Assembly (NCBI RefSeq): GCF_002844375.1
Contig: NZ_CP024199.1
Span: 260,001-324,000 of the forward strand
Length of the DNA: 64,000 nucleotides
Reading direction: 5' to 3'
Origin: Thalassospira marina
Lineage (GTDB): Bacteria > Pseudomonadota > Alphaproteobacteria > Rhodospirillales > Thalassospiraceae
In this document: piece after piece, positions 36,330 to 46,407 of the stretch
How the letters are laid out: every line of letters begins with the position of its first letter
Numbering within the stretch: the stretch's first letter is position 1
Made by a program: the position numbers and the translations under genes
Notes under the pieces: generated by a model
Told to the model about the DNA's origin: nothing
Seen by the model: only the letters and a program-made list of their open reading frames with translations
Databases searched by the model: none

Positions 36330-38546
36330 ATGCGTCTAGCTAGTATATCCATTCGAAACTTTCGGCGTCTAAATGATGTGTCCGTTGATTTCGAAAGCAA
36401 GGAAACTGTTTTTGTTGGCCCGAACAACAGCGGCAAAACTTCTGCGACGGCTGCCATTCGCAGCTTTCTCGGGAACCGGGAATTCAGGATTCATGACTTC
36501 TCTATTCTTGCAATTGCCTTAATCGACGCATACGCACAAGGAAACGAAACCAACCTACCCCAAATAGAACTTGATCTCTGGTTTCACATCGATCCGGAAT
36601 CAATTGCGTTCGGTCGGGTCTTTGCCTTGGTAACGAGCCTTTCCTCTGATTTCTCGGAAATCGGGATGCGCTGCGCGTTCGCCGTGGATGACGCAGCAGA
36701 ACTCTGGAAGCATTACGATGCGGCTTTCCCGCCAAAGGACGATGGCACCCGCAAGCGCCCCTTGAGCTTCTTCCTTGGAATGGAAGGCAATTTGAAAAAG
36801 TATTTCGGCATCAAGGTGTCTTCGCTGGAAAAGCTCGAACAAGAACTCGTGGCGACGCCACTTTCCGCGCAAGAAGGCAAGAAAATTCTCAATTCTCTGC
36901 TGCGCGTCGATTTCGTTGATGCCCAGCGGAATATTGACGACGAGAATGCCGCGAGGAGCAACAGGCTGTCAGACGCCTTTGCGACGTATTACCGGAGAAA
37001 CCTGGAGCAGGCGGAACTGGCCGAAGAAGCTATCGCGATCATTGAACAGAATAATGAAAATCTGACCAGGCACTATGACGAACGCTTCAGACCCCTGATG
37101 GCGATGATCGGAGGACTTGGCCTTCCCTCCGACAACGACCGCGCGATGAAGGTCGTTTCGACACTCAGTTCGGAGGTTGCGTTACGCGGAAACACCGAAC
37201 TCTTCTACGTCGATGCCAGCACCAGCCATGAGCTTCCCGAGGCTTATAACGGACTGGGTTTCAAGAACCTGGTGTTCATGGCCATTCAGGTCGATCATTT
37301 TTATCGGCAATGGCTCGCGACCGAAGACAACCGTCCGCTGTGCCAGATGATCTTTATCGAAGAACCGGAAGTGCATTTGCACGCTCAGGTTCAACAAACA
37401 TTCATTCGCCAGATGTGGGACGTGCTCACCGCCGACGCACCAGAAGGCGAAAGCAAGCCCCAGCTCACAATCACGACCCATTCGTCGCACATCTTAGACA
37501 CAGTCGATTTCTCAAAAATCCGCTACTTCCGCCGGTGCCGGATCAACGGTGAACAGGAGGGGGTGACCTATCAGGGAACGACCGTGCACAGCCTTCGACA
37601 ATTTCAACCTGAACCACTCAAATTGGGCGGCGATGTGATTGAGCCAGAGGATGTGATTGAGCCAGAGGATGTGATTGAGCCAGAGGATGTGATTGAGCCA
37701 GAGGATGTGATTGAGCCAGAGGATGTGATTGAGCCAGAGGATGTGATTGAGCCAGAGAATGTGATTGAGCCAGAGGAAGCACTTTCTTTTCTCAAAAAAT
37801 ATCTGAGACTTACGCATTGCGACCTGTTCTTCTCCGATGCTGCCATACTCGTTGAGGGGGCTGCTGAAAAACTGCTTTTGCCGCGCATGATCGACATATC
37901 GGCGCAGGAACTGAACAAGAAGTATTTGACAATTCTGGAGGTAGGTGGAGCTTATGGGATGCGCTTTGCCGGATTGCTCGAATTCCTCGAAATTCCCTAT
38001 TTGGTCATCACCGACATCGACTCCGTTGATCCCGTGAGAAACCGGGCGAATTGCGTCGCCACCCATCCGGGAGCCGTTTCGTCGAATGCGACTCTGGGAT
38101 ATTTCTTTGGAGAGACTGGAGTCGCCGCACTCTCCGGCAAAACCTTCGACGATTGCCTGCAAGCCGAGGGAATGCGTTTCGTCGCCTTCCAGAAGCCTGT
38201 AGTGATAGACCGCGAGGGCAATCCCCATACCTTCCATGGTAGAACCCTTGAAGAAGCCTTTGTCTACGAAAACCTTGATCATTTTCATGCGAAAGGTCTC
38301 AGCATAGGCGTCGAGTTGCCTGCAGATCCAGCCGAATTGCAGGAGGTCGTTTGGAAACGTATCAAAAGCGACACTTTCAAAAAGACCGAATTTGCCATGG
38401 ATGTCCTTGCCTTCGAAATACCGGCAGGCGAGGACGAAGAAGCGAATGCGGAACAGAAATGGGACTGGAATGTCCCCCACTACATCGACGAAGGCCTAAA
38501 ATGGCTGGAGACACGTCTCTCCCAAAACCAGGGAGCCGGCGAATGA
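36330..38546 (+). CDS. OLD-family ATPase/TOPRIM nuclease (GajA-like)
   Basis: About 738 residues. The N-terminal ABC-type ATPase has Walker A GPNNSGKTS, a signature-like GLGFKNLVF, Walker B FIEEPEVHLHA and the H-loop TTHSSHI. The C-terminal TOPRIM nuclease shows ILVEGAAEKLLLP and the acidic VITDIDS. Between them sits a tandem DVIEPE repeat (37632-37775). This is the OLD/GajA architecture; family members cut or nick DNA under nucleotide control in phage defence. ATG 36330 follows GGGGGA at good spacing; the frame is open from 36297. It overlaps a UvrD-like helicase gene by ATGA, as in Gabija systems, but is longer than typical GajA (about 580). Confidence 0.9.
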   Translation: MRLASISIRNFRRLNDVSVDFESKETVFVGPNNSGKTSATAAIRSFLGNREFRIHDFSILAIALIDAYAQGNETNLPQIELDLWFHIDPESIAFGRVFALVTSLSSDFSEIGMRCAFAVDDAAELWKHYDAAFPPKDDGTRKRPLSFFLGMEGNLKKYFGIKVSSLEKLEQELVATPLSAQEGKKILNSLLRVDFVDAQRNIDDENAARSNRLSDAFATYYRRNLEQAELAEEAIAIIEQNNENLTRHYDERFRPLMAMIGGLGLPSDNDRAMKVVSTLSSEVALRGNTELFYVDASTSHELPEAYNGLGFKNLVFMAIQVDHFYRQWLATEDNRPLCQMIFIEEPEVHLHAQVQQTFIRQMWDVLTADAPEGESKPQLTITTHSSHILDTVDFSKIRYFRRCRINGEQEGVTYQGTTVHSLRQFQPEPLKLGGDVIEPEDVIEPEDVIEPEDVIEPEDVIEPEDVIEPEDVIEPENVIEPEEALSFLKKYLRLTHCDLFFSDAAILVEGAAEKLLLPRMIDISAQELNKKYLTILEVGGAYGMRFAGLLEFLEIPYLVITDIDSVDPVRNRANCVATHPGAVSSNATLGYFFGETGVAALSGKTFDDCLQAEGMRFVAFQKPVVIDREGNPHTFHGRTLEEAFVYENLDHFHAKGLSIGVELPADPAELQEVVWKRIKSDTFKKTEFAMDVLAFEIPAGEDEEANAEQKWDWNVPHYIDEGLKWLETRLSQNQGAGE
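37632..37775 (+). repeat. eight in-frame 18-bp tandem repeats
   Basis: Eight copies of GATGTGATTGAGCCAGAG encode DVIEPE seven times and NVIEPE once. The DNA of the first seven units is identical, which points to recent expansion. The repeat lies in the linker between the ATPase and TOPRIM domains. Since the unit is a multiple of three, slippage changes linker length without breaking the frame. Confidence 0.97.
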
Positions 38547-40387
38547 CGGCAAAACTCAAGCCAACTGAGGCCGATAAGAAAATTGCTGAGTGCATCGCCA
38601 AGGACGTTTCTTTTTCGGTTATCGCAGGCGCCGGGTCAGGCAAAACCACATCGCTCGTTGAAGCTCTGAAAGGAATTCAGAAGACCCGTGGAAACGAGCT
38701 TCGGAAAAACGGACAGCGCGTCGTGTGTATCACATACACAAACCGTGCCGTTGGAGTCATTTCATCTCGTCTAGGTTTCGATGAACTCTTTTACGTCTCC
38801 ACCTTACACGGATTTCTTTGGGCAGAAATTGCTCGTTTTCAGGGCGATATTCGGGAGGCCCTTCGTGATGCGGTCATTCCGAAGCATATGGAAAAGGCCA
38901 GCCAGAAAGATAATGGAGGGACTTCGCAGGCAGCGCAAAAAGCCAGGAAAGATCTGGAACGCCTGACCGCCGAACTTGCCGCGCTAAACGAACAAAAACT
39001 ATCTGTTTCTTACGAAGAAACCGTTATCAGTGACTATTCCAAATGTGTCCTGAATCATGATGATGTTATTGACGTCGCGGCTTATCTGATCACGAACAAA
39101 CCGCTCTTGCGCAAAGGCCTCGGGTTCAAATACCCCTACATCTTCGTCGATGAAGCTCAAGACACCTTCCCGAAGGTCGTCGAGGCGCTCAATGCTGTGT
39201 GCACGGGTGAAGGATTACCAATCGTCGGATATTTCGGCGATCCGATGCAGCAGATTTACGATAAGCGCGCCAGGGATTTTGCCGGTCCTGAAGGCTCCGA
39301 AAAGATTTCGAAGGAAGAGAATTTTCGTAGCTCGACCTCCGTGATCAATCTTCTCAACAACTTCAGAACCGATCTGAAGCAAATTCCTGGTGGTGAAAAC
39401 GCCGACGTTGAAGGAAGCGTTTTGATCACAGTCGCTCAGGCCCCTGAACCTGCTGGTTCTAGAAATACATACACCGCCGAACAACTCGATGAAGTGACGG
39501 CGAAATTCGACGAAGCCGTTGGAAAATGGGGGTGGACCGATGACGTGCTCGTGAAGCACCTTTTTCTGGCGCGACAAATGATTGCGCGGAGGCTCGGATT
39601 TGTCACCCTGCACAGGCTCTTTACAGGTGACTATTCGTCGTCCAGATCCCAATCCGACTATGAAGACGGCACGCACTATCTTCTCAAACCCTTTGTGGAC
39701 GGCATTTTTCCATTGGTCGATGCATCCCGCAACAACGATCCTAAGAAGCTGATTGAAACACTCCGAAGAATAAGCCCTGCTTTTGACGACACTGGAGCGA
39801 ACAAGAGAAAAACCCTCAAACAGATGCTCGAAGAAGCCTCAAAACACGCCGCTGCTTTGGCGGAAAAATGGGAAGGCAATACGGTCAAAGAAATTCTGGA
39901 ATACTGTAGCGCGAACGCGCTTTATCCAATTTCGGACCGCCTTGCAGGTCAGTTGGCTCGCGCTCCCCGCGAAGCTTATGACTCCGGCGATGAGGATCAC
40001 CAAAGGGAAAAAGGCGATTGGCTGGCAGATGAATTCTTTAAGTTGAAGGCTGGCGAACTCGAAAAATACATCGATTTTCTGGATGAAAATTCTCCTTTCA
40101 GTACTCAGCACGGCTCGAAAGGCGAAGAGTATGAGAACGTGCTGGTCATGATCGACGATATCGAGGCAGCCTGGAATACCTACAGCTTTTCGAAAGTTCT
40201 GACCCCTAGTGTCGCGGGCAATCCAACCGACCGGCAGCAAGAACTCACTCAAAAACTGGCTTATGTCTGTTTTTCACGGGCGGAAGTGAACCTTAGGATC
40301 CTGATGTTTTCGAGAAACGCGGAAGCGGCCAAAAAAGAATTGGTCGAGCGCGGTCTGTTCCAGGACGGCCAGGTTTCAATTTTATAG
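38543..40387 (+). CDS. UvrD-like superfamily 1 helicase (GajB-like)
   Basis: A 614-residue SF1 helicase. Motifs in order: Q-motif region KLKPTEADKKIAE, Walker A IAGAGSGKTTSL, Ia CITYTNRAVGV, Walker B YIFVDEAQDTF, III VGYFGDPMQQIY, IV EENFRSSTSV, V STQHGSKGEEYENVLVM, VI LAYVCFSRAEVNLRIL. A charged helical insert (about residues 115-160) follows motif Ia. The frame is open from 38351 but the ATG at 38543 overlaps the stop of the upstream nuclease gene. The ATPase/TOPRIM plus helicase pair matches Gabija; the protein is longer than typical GajB (about 490). Confidence 0.9.
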   Translation: MTAKLKPTEADKKIAECIAKDVSFSVIAGAGSGKTTSLVEALKGIQKTRGNELRKNGQRVVCITYTNRAVGVISSRLGFDELFYVSTLHGFLWAEIARFQGDIREALRDAVIPKHMEKASQKDNGGTSQAAQKARKDLERLTAELAALNEQKLSVSYEETVISDYSKCVLNHDDVIDVAAYLITNKPLLRKGLGFKYPYIFVDEAQDTFPKVVEALNAVCTGEGLPIVGYFGDPMQQIYDKRARDFAGPEGSEKISKEENFRSSTSVINLLNNFRTDLKQIPGGENADVEGSVLITVAQAPEPAGSRNTYTAEQLDEVTAKFDEAVGKWGWTDDVLVKHLFLARQMIARRLGFVTLHRLFTGDYSSSRSQSDYEDGTHYLLKPFVDGIFPLVDASRNNDPKKLIETLRRISPAFDDTGANKRKTLKQMLEEASKHAAALAEKWEGNTVKEILEYCSANALYPISDRLAGQLARAPREAYDSGDEDHQREKGDWLADEFFKLKAGELEKYIDFLDENSPFSTQHGSKGEEYENVLVMIDDIEAAWNTYSFSKVLTPSVAGNPTDRQQELTQKLAYVCFSRAEVNLRILMFSRNAEAAKKELVERGLFQDGQVSIL

Positions 40388-40454
40388 ATACCCGACAGAT
40401 CCTTATGCAGATTGACTTTTTCGCATCGATCGTTTTCAGGAAGATTTGAAATCT

Positions 40455-41633
40455 ATGCGCCTTCTCGTTTCAGCCGACATTCATCTGGGTTCGCCGATCC
40501 GCTCGGCCGCGATGCGTAATCCGGATTTGGGCGATCACCTGAAACGGGCAAGTAGGGACACGTTCATCCGCATTGTCGATCTAGCCATATCGGAAAATAT
40601 CGAAGTTCTGGTTCTCGCTGGCGACATCTTTGATAATGACCAACCGGACCTGAAGTCGAGGGCATTTCTCATCTCGCAGTTGGCACGCGCCGCTGACGCG
40701 GGTGTTCCTACAATACTGATTCGTGGCAACCACGATGCCCTTCTTGATCACCGTGCCTACGGAGACCTCGGCCCGAACATTCATCTGCTGCACAAGGATG
40801 AACCGAGTGTCGAAATCGGTGGCGTATGGTTCCACGGGCTGTCGTTCGACACGGCACATGTCTCAAAGAGCTTCCTGCCCGACTATCCCCTGCCGGTGAC
40901 CGGACAGAAAAACGTAGGACTGATGCATACGTCGCTCGATGGCTTGCCAGGTCACGATCCCTATGCTCCCTGTTCCGAGCAGGATCTGCTGGCGCATGGC
41001 TATGACCTTTGGTGCCTCGGCCACATCCATGCCCCGTTTGAGCGCATATCGGGCCCGGTTCTCGCTGTTATGCCGGGTATCCCGCAGCCACGCCATTTCG
41101 GGGAACGTACTGGCGGCACCGTCGCGATTGTCGAGCTTGATGACGACGCGCCCAAAATCGAACAGCATCACGTCGGACATCTGAGATTTACCGAATGCGT
41201 TCTGGATTTCAGCCAATCCTCAGATGTGCAAGAGGTGTTGAGCGCGCTTCGGTCTGCACTCCAAGGGGTGCAGCATTCCGAACACCACACAGCGGTGCGC
41301 CTGCAGGTGACTACAGGCCATCATACTGCTGAGACACTAACGGCCCTAGCGAACGAATTGCTTGATAACATCGAGCGCGTGTTTATCGACAAAATCAAAG
41401 TGGTTGCCCCCAAACATCAGGTCGACGCAAAGGCGGATGACCTGGTGCGCCTGATGCGGGCCGAACTCACGGCACCGGGCTTTCAGCTGGCAACCAAAGA
41501 GATCCTTGAAGAACTCAGAAACGCATTGCCCCGTGAAATTGCCGGCGAATTAACTGAAGACGCCTTGGATGACCTTTTAGAGGAGGCCATCACTGAAGTC
41601 ACGCTGTCTCTGCACTCAGGAGCCGCGAAATGA
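40455..41633 (+). CDS. Mre11/SbcD-like DNA exonuclease (YhaO type)
   Basis: A 392-residue calcineurin-fold nuclease with all phosphoesterase motifs: SADIHLGSP, LAGDIFDNDQP, IRGNHDA, GLMHTSLDG and CLGHIHAPFE. Such proteins are the nuclease half of Mre11-Rad50/SbcCD complexes that process DNA ends and hairpins. The C-terminal 150 residues form a capping and ATPase-binding region. Start: ATG 40455 gives MRLLVSADIHLG like the family, but TTG 40446 is better spaced from AGGA. It begins 67 bp after the helicase gene and overlaps the ATPase gene by ATGA, so all four genes look like one operon. Confidence 0.9.
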   Translation: MRLLVSADIHLGSPIRSAAMRNPDLGDHLKRASRDTFIRIVDLAISENIEVLVLAGDIFDNDQPDLKSRAFLISQLARAADAGVPTILIRGNHDALLDHRAYGDLGPNIHLLHKDEPSVEIGGVWFHGLSFDTAHVSKSFLPDYPLPVTGQKNVGLMHTSLDGLPGHDPYAPCSEQDLLAHGYDLWCLGHIHAPFERISGPVLAVMPGIPQPRHFGERTGGTVAIVELDDDAPKIEQHHVGHLRFTECVLDFSQSSDVQEVLSALRSALQGVQHSEHHTAVRLQVTTGHHTAETLTALANELLDNIERVFIDKIKVVAPKHQVDAKADDLVRLMRAELTAPGFQLATKEILEELRNALPREIAGELTEDALDDLLEEAITEVTLSLHSGAAK

Positions 41634-44600
41634 GACTGAACCGGCTTGATTTCATTCGCTATGGCCGTTTCGACGGCGCCGAGATCGTATTCCCGGCACC
41701 AACTGAGGGCAAACCTGATGTCACTGTAATCTATGGACCGAATGAATCGGGAAAATCCACGGCCTTTAACGGGTTTCTGGAACTTCTCTTCGGTATGAAG
41801 GCGGGGACCCACCCGTACGCTTTCAGGTTTGAACGCAATGACCTTCTGGTCGGAGCGGAACTGGATATCCCTGGGCACGGCGTGACGGTTCTTCGCCGCA
41901 ACGGCAAACGCACTCATTCCCTGCTTGATCATCAGGACCGCCCGGTCGACGAAGCCATTCTCTCGAGTGCGCTCCACGGCCTTTCCATGGAGGGTTATGT
42001 CGAAAGGTTCTCACTCAATGACGAAGGACTCCGCAAAGGCGGTGATCGGATTGCTGGGGCAAAAGGTGACCTGGGTCAGCTGCTGCATGCAGGTGTGTCG
42101 GGCCTGACCAGTATGGCGGCAACATTGGAAGACATGACGGCCCGCGCCGATAAGTTCCATAAAAAGAGCGGCCGCGCTACAGCGCTCAAGACCGGCAAAG
42201 ACCGCCTGAAAGAGATCAATCAGGCACTGCGAACGGAACGTCTCACACCGGATCGGGAGCGTACTCTTCGGAAAGACAGAGAGATCGCGCAAAAGGCATT
42301 CGAACAGGCGAATACCCACCTCACTCGGGCCAGAAAACGACAGGCAGCGGGAGCTGCGGCGCAGACCTGGTACGACAAGTCAGAAGAAATTCGGAAAATC
42401 GAAGAGTCTCTTGCCGGTTTTCTGGAAGGTCCGAGTTTGAAGAAGGGCACGGATGGGCAAGTCGCCACACTCGTGGCAACCCTGTCGGAGAAAGCAGAGA
42501 GTATCGCAAGCGCCGATGACAGAATTGCACGCCATGAAGCGGTCATTTCAGAAAATGAGGCTGACCCTGCTGCCGGTCATCTCGAAGCAGAACTCAAAGA
42601 GCTGGATCAAATCAGGATCGATGGAGCTTCTCTCACCTCGCGAGCGGACACGGCCAGATCGGATCTGGAAAAGCGCATCGGTGAGCGCGATGACGCGGCA
42701 CGCCAGATAAAACAGATTCTGACAGCGTTGGCGGTAAGGGACGAGCCTCCAGAGGTCTTGGTCCTGACAACCGAAGAACTGGAGACACTCTCGGATGCGG
42801 CACAGGCCTGTCAGACCAGTGCGGGCGAGCTGCGAGCGGCTTCAAACGTGTTGAAGACCGCACGCGATCAGCTGGGGGATGCTCCAGCCGAACCGAAGGA
42901 CCTGTCCCACCTGCAGATCGCGTTTAACGCATGGCAGAAAGTGTCAGACGTGTCAGGCCTTGAACATAACCTCGCATCGGAACGCTCCCGGCTAGCCAAA
43001 GCAGTGTCGGGTCTGCTTGCCTCCTGGCAGACACTTATCGAGAACGGCCTGCCTGCCCGTGAAAGTCTCGATGAAATTCTCAGGGAATGGAACACCCTGA
43101 CTGCCAACATCGCTTCCGTCACAGAAGATTTGGAAGGTCGCGAAGCGGAATACAAGGCTGCGCGCGCGAAACGCGAAGCTGACGAAAGCGCACCGGATTC
43201 GATTGACGCGGCAGCGACGGAAGAAACCCGTCGTCAGCGTGATACAGCTTGGCAATCCCATCGTGGCAGTCTCTCCGACGAAACGGCAGAGCGTTTTGAG
43301 GAGGCCATGTATGCTGATGATGGCGCCCGAACGAGTTATCTAATGGGAACGGAGGCGCGAAAACAGCTTGCAAACTCGCGCGCACAGGAAAGCACTGCAA
43401 AAGCCGCACGTGATACGGTAAAAGACAAGCTTGAAGCACTGACCGGGAAACGCGACGCCTTGAAGAAGCGGGCGGAGTCACTTGCGACGACCCTGGGCCT
43501 TCCCGCCGATACGCGGCCGGCTGCGTTTGCTGCGAGACTGAACGACCTGACGACAGCGGCTGAGATCGCAACAGATGTCACGATTGCGGAGAATGCCTTG
43601 GAAGACCGCACCAAGCGCAGAAAGGCAGCCTTTAACGATCTGCTCGCCGCAGCCCGCTTAGTCACCATTCAAGGTGAAGAAAGTGACCTTCCTGAGCGGG
43701 TTGGCAAGGCTCTCACACTTCAGGAAAGTGTCCGTAAGACATGGGAGAACTGGCGTCGCGGGGAAAGTAACATTTCCGACTACGAACAAGCCGAAACCCA
43801 AGCTGAGACAGATCATCAGGCAACCTTGAACCAACTGGAAACGCTGACCTCCGCGTTGCCTTTTCCTGATCGCTCGGCCACCGGCGTAAAGACAGTGCTG
43901 CCGCAGCTACGCACGCTGCAACAGCTTCACAGCAATCACAAAAGCCTGGCGGGACGTGTTGAAGCCCTCGAACGGGCCGTTACCACCCTGGCAAAGAGCG
44001 CCGCACGATTGGCGGAGATCCTCGGGGAGACTTTCAATCCGATATACGACCCCCTTCCCGTGATTAATCGCGCTCGTGCGCGTGTAACCAAAGCGGCTGA
44101 AGCGGATCGTGTGAGAAAACGAGAGGCTGAGCTTCTAGACAAAGAGGTCACAGACCGAAAGCGTGCGATAGCTGCCCGCGACGAAGCGCAAAGCCAGCTG
44201 GAAAACCTGTTTGAAGGGCAAGGTGGTGAAGGTCTTTCACCAACGGAGCGCGTGGGGATTCTTGCCGAGCGCGATGAGTTGCGCGAAGATCGGGCCAGTG
44301 CGGACACGAGCCGCAATCAGGCGCGCGACAGCGTGGATCGTACGCTCTTCGACGAAGAGATGACGCGATTGCCCGATGTAACGCGAGTAGCGGAACTGCA
44401 GCAAGAACTTGACGATGCGCAAACGGCACGAGATGCCGCTTTAAAAGAAATGAATGAAAAAGAACGCCTTTACGAGGAAGCTTTTCATGCCGCTGACAAC
44501 AGCGATCTGATCACCGAACAGGCCACGGTCCTTGAAGAGTTGCGAAACGGTGCAAGGCAGGCGGCTGTCGCAAGGCTCGGGATACTGGCTGCGCGCGGTG

Positions 44601-45034
44601 CCTTGAAGTGCCTGGCTGCCGAACGAAGAAGCGCAATGCTGAAAGACGTGGAAGAATCTTTTGTCACCATAACATCCAAGGAATGGGAAAAAGTCGATGT
44701 CTGGAGTGAATCCGAGGGCGAAAAGCTGGTCGGTATCAAACCCGGCGGCGACTCCGTGAAGGTCGAAAACATGTCCACCGGAACCATGGGCCAATTATAT
44801 TTTGCCCTGCGTCTGGCCGGTTACCGCAGCTTCGCGCGTGATCTGGGGCCCCTCCCCATGGTTCTCGACGATATTATGGAAACCTTCGACGATACCCGCG
44901 CATCTGCCGCATTGAATCTCTGTGCCGAGATCGGACGGAGCGGTCAGGCAATCATTTTCACACACCATGCGCACCTTTTGGAGCTTTCTCGCAAGAGCAT
45001 TCCGGGTGTGTCCATCGTCGAGATGCCGCAATAG
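41630..45034 (+). CDS. Rad50/SbcC-like ATPase (YhaN type)
   Basis: A 1134-residue SMC-like ATPase. The N-terminal half-domain has VTVIYGPNESGKSTAFNGFL (Walker A); about 900 residues of heptad-rich coiled coil follow; the C-terminal half-domain has the signature VENMSTGTMGQLYFALRLA, Walker B LPMVLDDIMETFDD and the switch THHAHL. The N-terminal pattern (AELDIPGHGVTVLRRNGKRT) is that of YhaN/AAA_27 proteins rather than classic SbcC. It overlaps the Mre11-like gene and should form its ATP-gated partner. No CxxC zinc hook was seen at the coiled-coil apex, consistent with the YhaN branch. Confidence 0.9.
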   Translation: MRLNRLDFIRYGRFDGAEIVFPAPTEGKPDVTVIYGPNESGKSTAFNGFLELLFGMKAGTHPYAFRFERNDLLVGAELDIPGHGVTVLRRNGKRTHSLLDHQDRPVDEAILSSALHGLSMEGYVERFSLNDEGLRKGGDRIAGAKGDLGQLLHAGVSGLTSMAATLEDMTARADKFHKKSGRATALKTGKDRLKEINQALRTERLTPDRERTLRKDREIAQKAFEQANTHLTRARKRQAAGAAAQTWYDKSEEIRKIEESLAGFLEGPSLKKGTDGQVATLVATLSEKAESIASADDRIARHEAVISENEADPAAGHLEAELKELDQIRIDGASLTSRADTARSDLEKRIGERDDAARQIKQILTALAVRDEPPEVLVLTTEELETLSDAAQACQTSAGELRAASNVLKTARDQLGDAPAEPKDLSHLQIAFNAWQKVSDVSGLEHNLASERSRLAKAVSGLLASWQTLIENGLPARESLDEILREWNTLTANIASVTEDLEGREAEYKAARAKREADESAPDSIDAAATEETRRQRDTAWQSHRGSLSDETAERFEEAMYADDGARTSYLMGTEARKQLANSRAQESTAKAARDTVKDKLEALTGKRDALKKRAESLATTLGLPADTRPAAFAARLNDLTTAAEIATDVTIAENALEDRTKRRKAAFNDLLAAARLVTIQGEESDLPERVGKALTLQESVRKTWENWRRGESNISDYEQAETQAETDHQATLNQLETLTSALPFPDRSATGVKTVLPQLRTLQQLHSNHKSLAGRVEALERAVTTLAKSAARLAEILGETFNPIYDPLPVINRARARVTKAAEADRVRKREAELLDKEVTDRKRAIAARDEAQSQLENLFEGQGGEGLSPTERVGILAERDELREDRASADTSRNQARDSVDRTLFDEEMTRLPDVTRVAELQQELDDAQTARDAALKEMNEKERLYEEAFHAADNSDLITEQATVLEELRNGARQAAVARLGILAARGALKCLAAERRSAMLKDVEESFVTITSKEWEKVDVWSESEGEKLVGIKPGGDSVKVENMSTGTMGQLYFALRLAGYRSFARDLGPLPMVLDDIMETFDDTRASAALNLCAEIGRSGQAIIFTHHAHLLELSRKSIPGVSIVEMPQ

Positions 45035-45108
45035 GAACCCGCAGTTCACTCTTTCACCTGAAGTCTGGTGACAATGAAACAGCTCTTCAAAAATATGGAC
45101 CGCTTTGG

Positions 45109-45303
45109 TTGTCGACAAAGACCTGGGCGATTGTCGGAGGCGCTGCCGCGATTTTCTCGCTGTTGTTGAGCGCCATGTTCTTCTACTCAGGCGCTGCATT
45201 GACGAAGCGTAAACGTCTACTCACGGCTACCTTGCGGGAGAGAGCGAAAGACCGGATTTTAGGAGCAGGAGGGAGCGGTGTCTCCGAACGGCTCAGGAAA
45301 TAA
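45109..45303 (+). CDS. possible small membrane protein after the ATPase gene
   Basis: A 64-residue frame starting at TTG, with one membrane segment (AIVGGAAAIFSLLLSAMFFY) and a basic tail (TKRKRLLTATLRERAKDR). The frame is open upstream to the end of the ATPase gene, but no ATG or GTG start is available. It ends where the decayed IS66 sequence begins, so it may be a truncated fifth gene of the operon. Confidence 0.3.
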   Translation: MSTKTWAIVGGAAAIFSLLLSAMFFYSGAALTKRKRLLTATLRERAKDRILGAGGSGVSERLRK

Positions 45304-46407
45304 CGTGATCCGCCATGTTCGCCCGAGCCTGTCGAGCCGATCTTTCGAGAGCATGGTGCAATGGCCCATGCCATCCCTGCCGGTTGAACGGGGCAGGCCC
45401 TCGGCCAATCTTCTTGCCCATGTGCTGGTCTCGAAATATGTCGATCAACTTCCCCTGTAGCGCCAGAGCGGTATTTATGCCCGCGACGGTATGTAACTGC
45501 GTCGATCATTACTGGCCAACTGGGTTGATAAATGTTCAAGCCTGATGCTGTCGCTGATCGATGCGATTGAACGGCATGTTCTGGCCGGATCATATCTTCA
45601 TGTCGACAATACACCGGTGCCGGTGCTTGATCCCGGTCGAGGAAAACAAAGCAGGGCCGATTATGGATATATCTTCGCAATGAACGGCCTCATGGCAGCA
45701 ACATACCGCCAGCCGCCCTTTATCGCTATACGCCTGATCGCAAGGGCCTGCATCCGCAGACGGTCTTAAAAGACTTCACCTGCCATCTGCATGCCGACGG
45801 ATATGCCGGGTTCAACAACTTGTACGGCCCCGGCAATCAGCCTGTCCGGGAGGTGGCCTGTTGGGCGCATGTGCGGCGCAAGATCCATGATGTGTAAGAG
45901 AAAACCGGATCAAAGCTGGCTAGGGAGGCACTCGACCATATCGGGCACCTGTTCGACATCGAACGGCAGATTATCAACAAGTCGTCCGATGACCGTTTGG
46001 TGGTGCGTAGTCCCACAGCTTGAGGCAACTTGATGAAACAAAAAACCTGCTTCGAGCATTCCTTGCGCAGGATACCGGGCAAAAGCGATCTGGCCGTGGC
46101 GTTGCGTTATGCTCTGACCTAGTGGGACGCTTTGATCTGCTATGCTTATGAAGGCAGATGCGAGATTAGCAACAATGCCGCTGAACGGGCGATACGACCA
46201 TTGGCCATCGGTCGAAAAAACTGGTTGTTTGCCGGTTCTGATGCAGGAGGTGATCGGGCTGCTGCCATTTACAGCCTGATTGAGACGGCAAAGATGCAGG
46301 GCCTGGATTTGCGTAAATATCAGGCTGTCGTGCTCGGTGGTATTGCTGATCATCCAGTCAATCGGATCGATGATCTGCTTCCATTGAATATTGACCTCCA
46401 AGACTGA
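45302..46407 (+). pseudogene. decayed IS66-family transposase (TnpC)
   Basis: Plus-strand frames in all three phases together match IS66 TnpC from an internal position to the C-terminus: NVIRHVRPSLS, LLAHVLVSKYVDQLPL, LHVDNTPVPVLDPGRGK (first catalytic Asp), LHADGYAGFNNLYG (second Asp), VREVACWAHVRRKIHD, and finally ISNNAAERAIRPLAIGRKN (catalytic Glu), LFAGSDAGGDRAAAIYS and DHPVNRIDDLLP. At least four frameshifts or stops break the gene, and its N-terminal part with tnpA and tnpB is missing. It cannot be active. Confidence 0.92.

Noticed and set aside
37512..38480. 322-codon frame on the minus strand with a repeated LWLNHI motif
   Set aside because: It is antisense to the nuclease gene; the repeat is just the reverse reading of the DVIEPE array. 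The plus-strand protein has clear domains.
36330..40387. Canonical Gabija system as complete explanation of the cluster
   Set aside because: Both proteins are considerably longer than known GajA/GajB and two further nuclease/ATPase genes follow in the same operon, so the simple label was not used.
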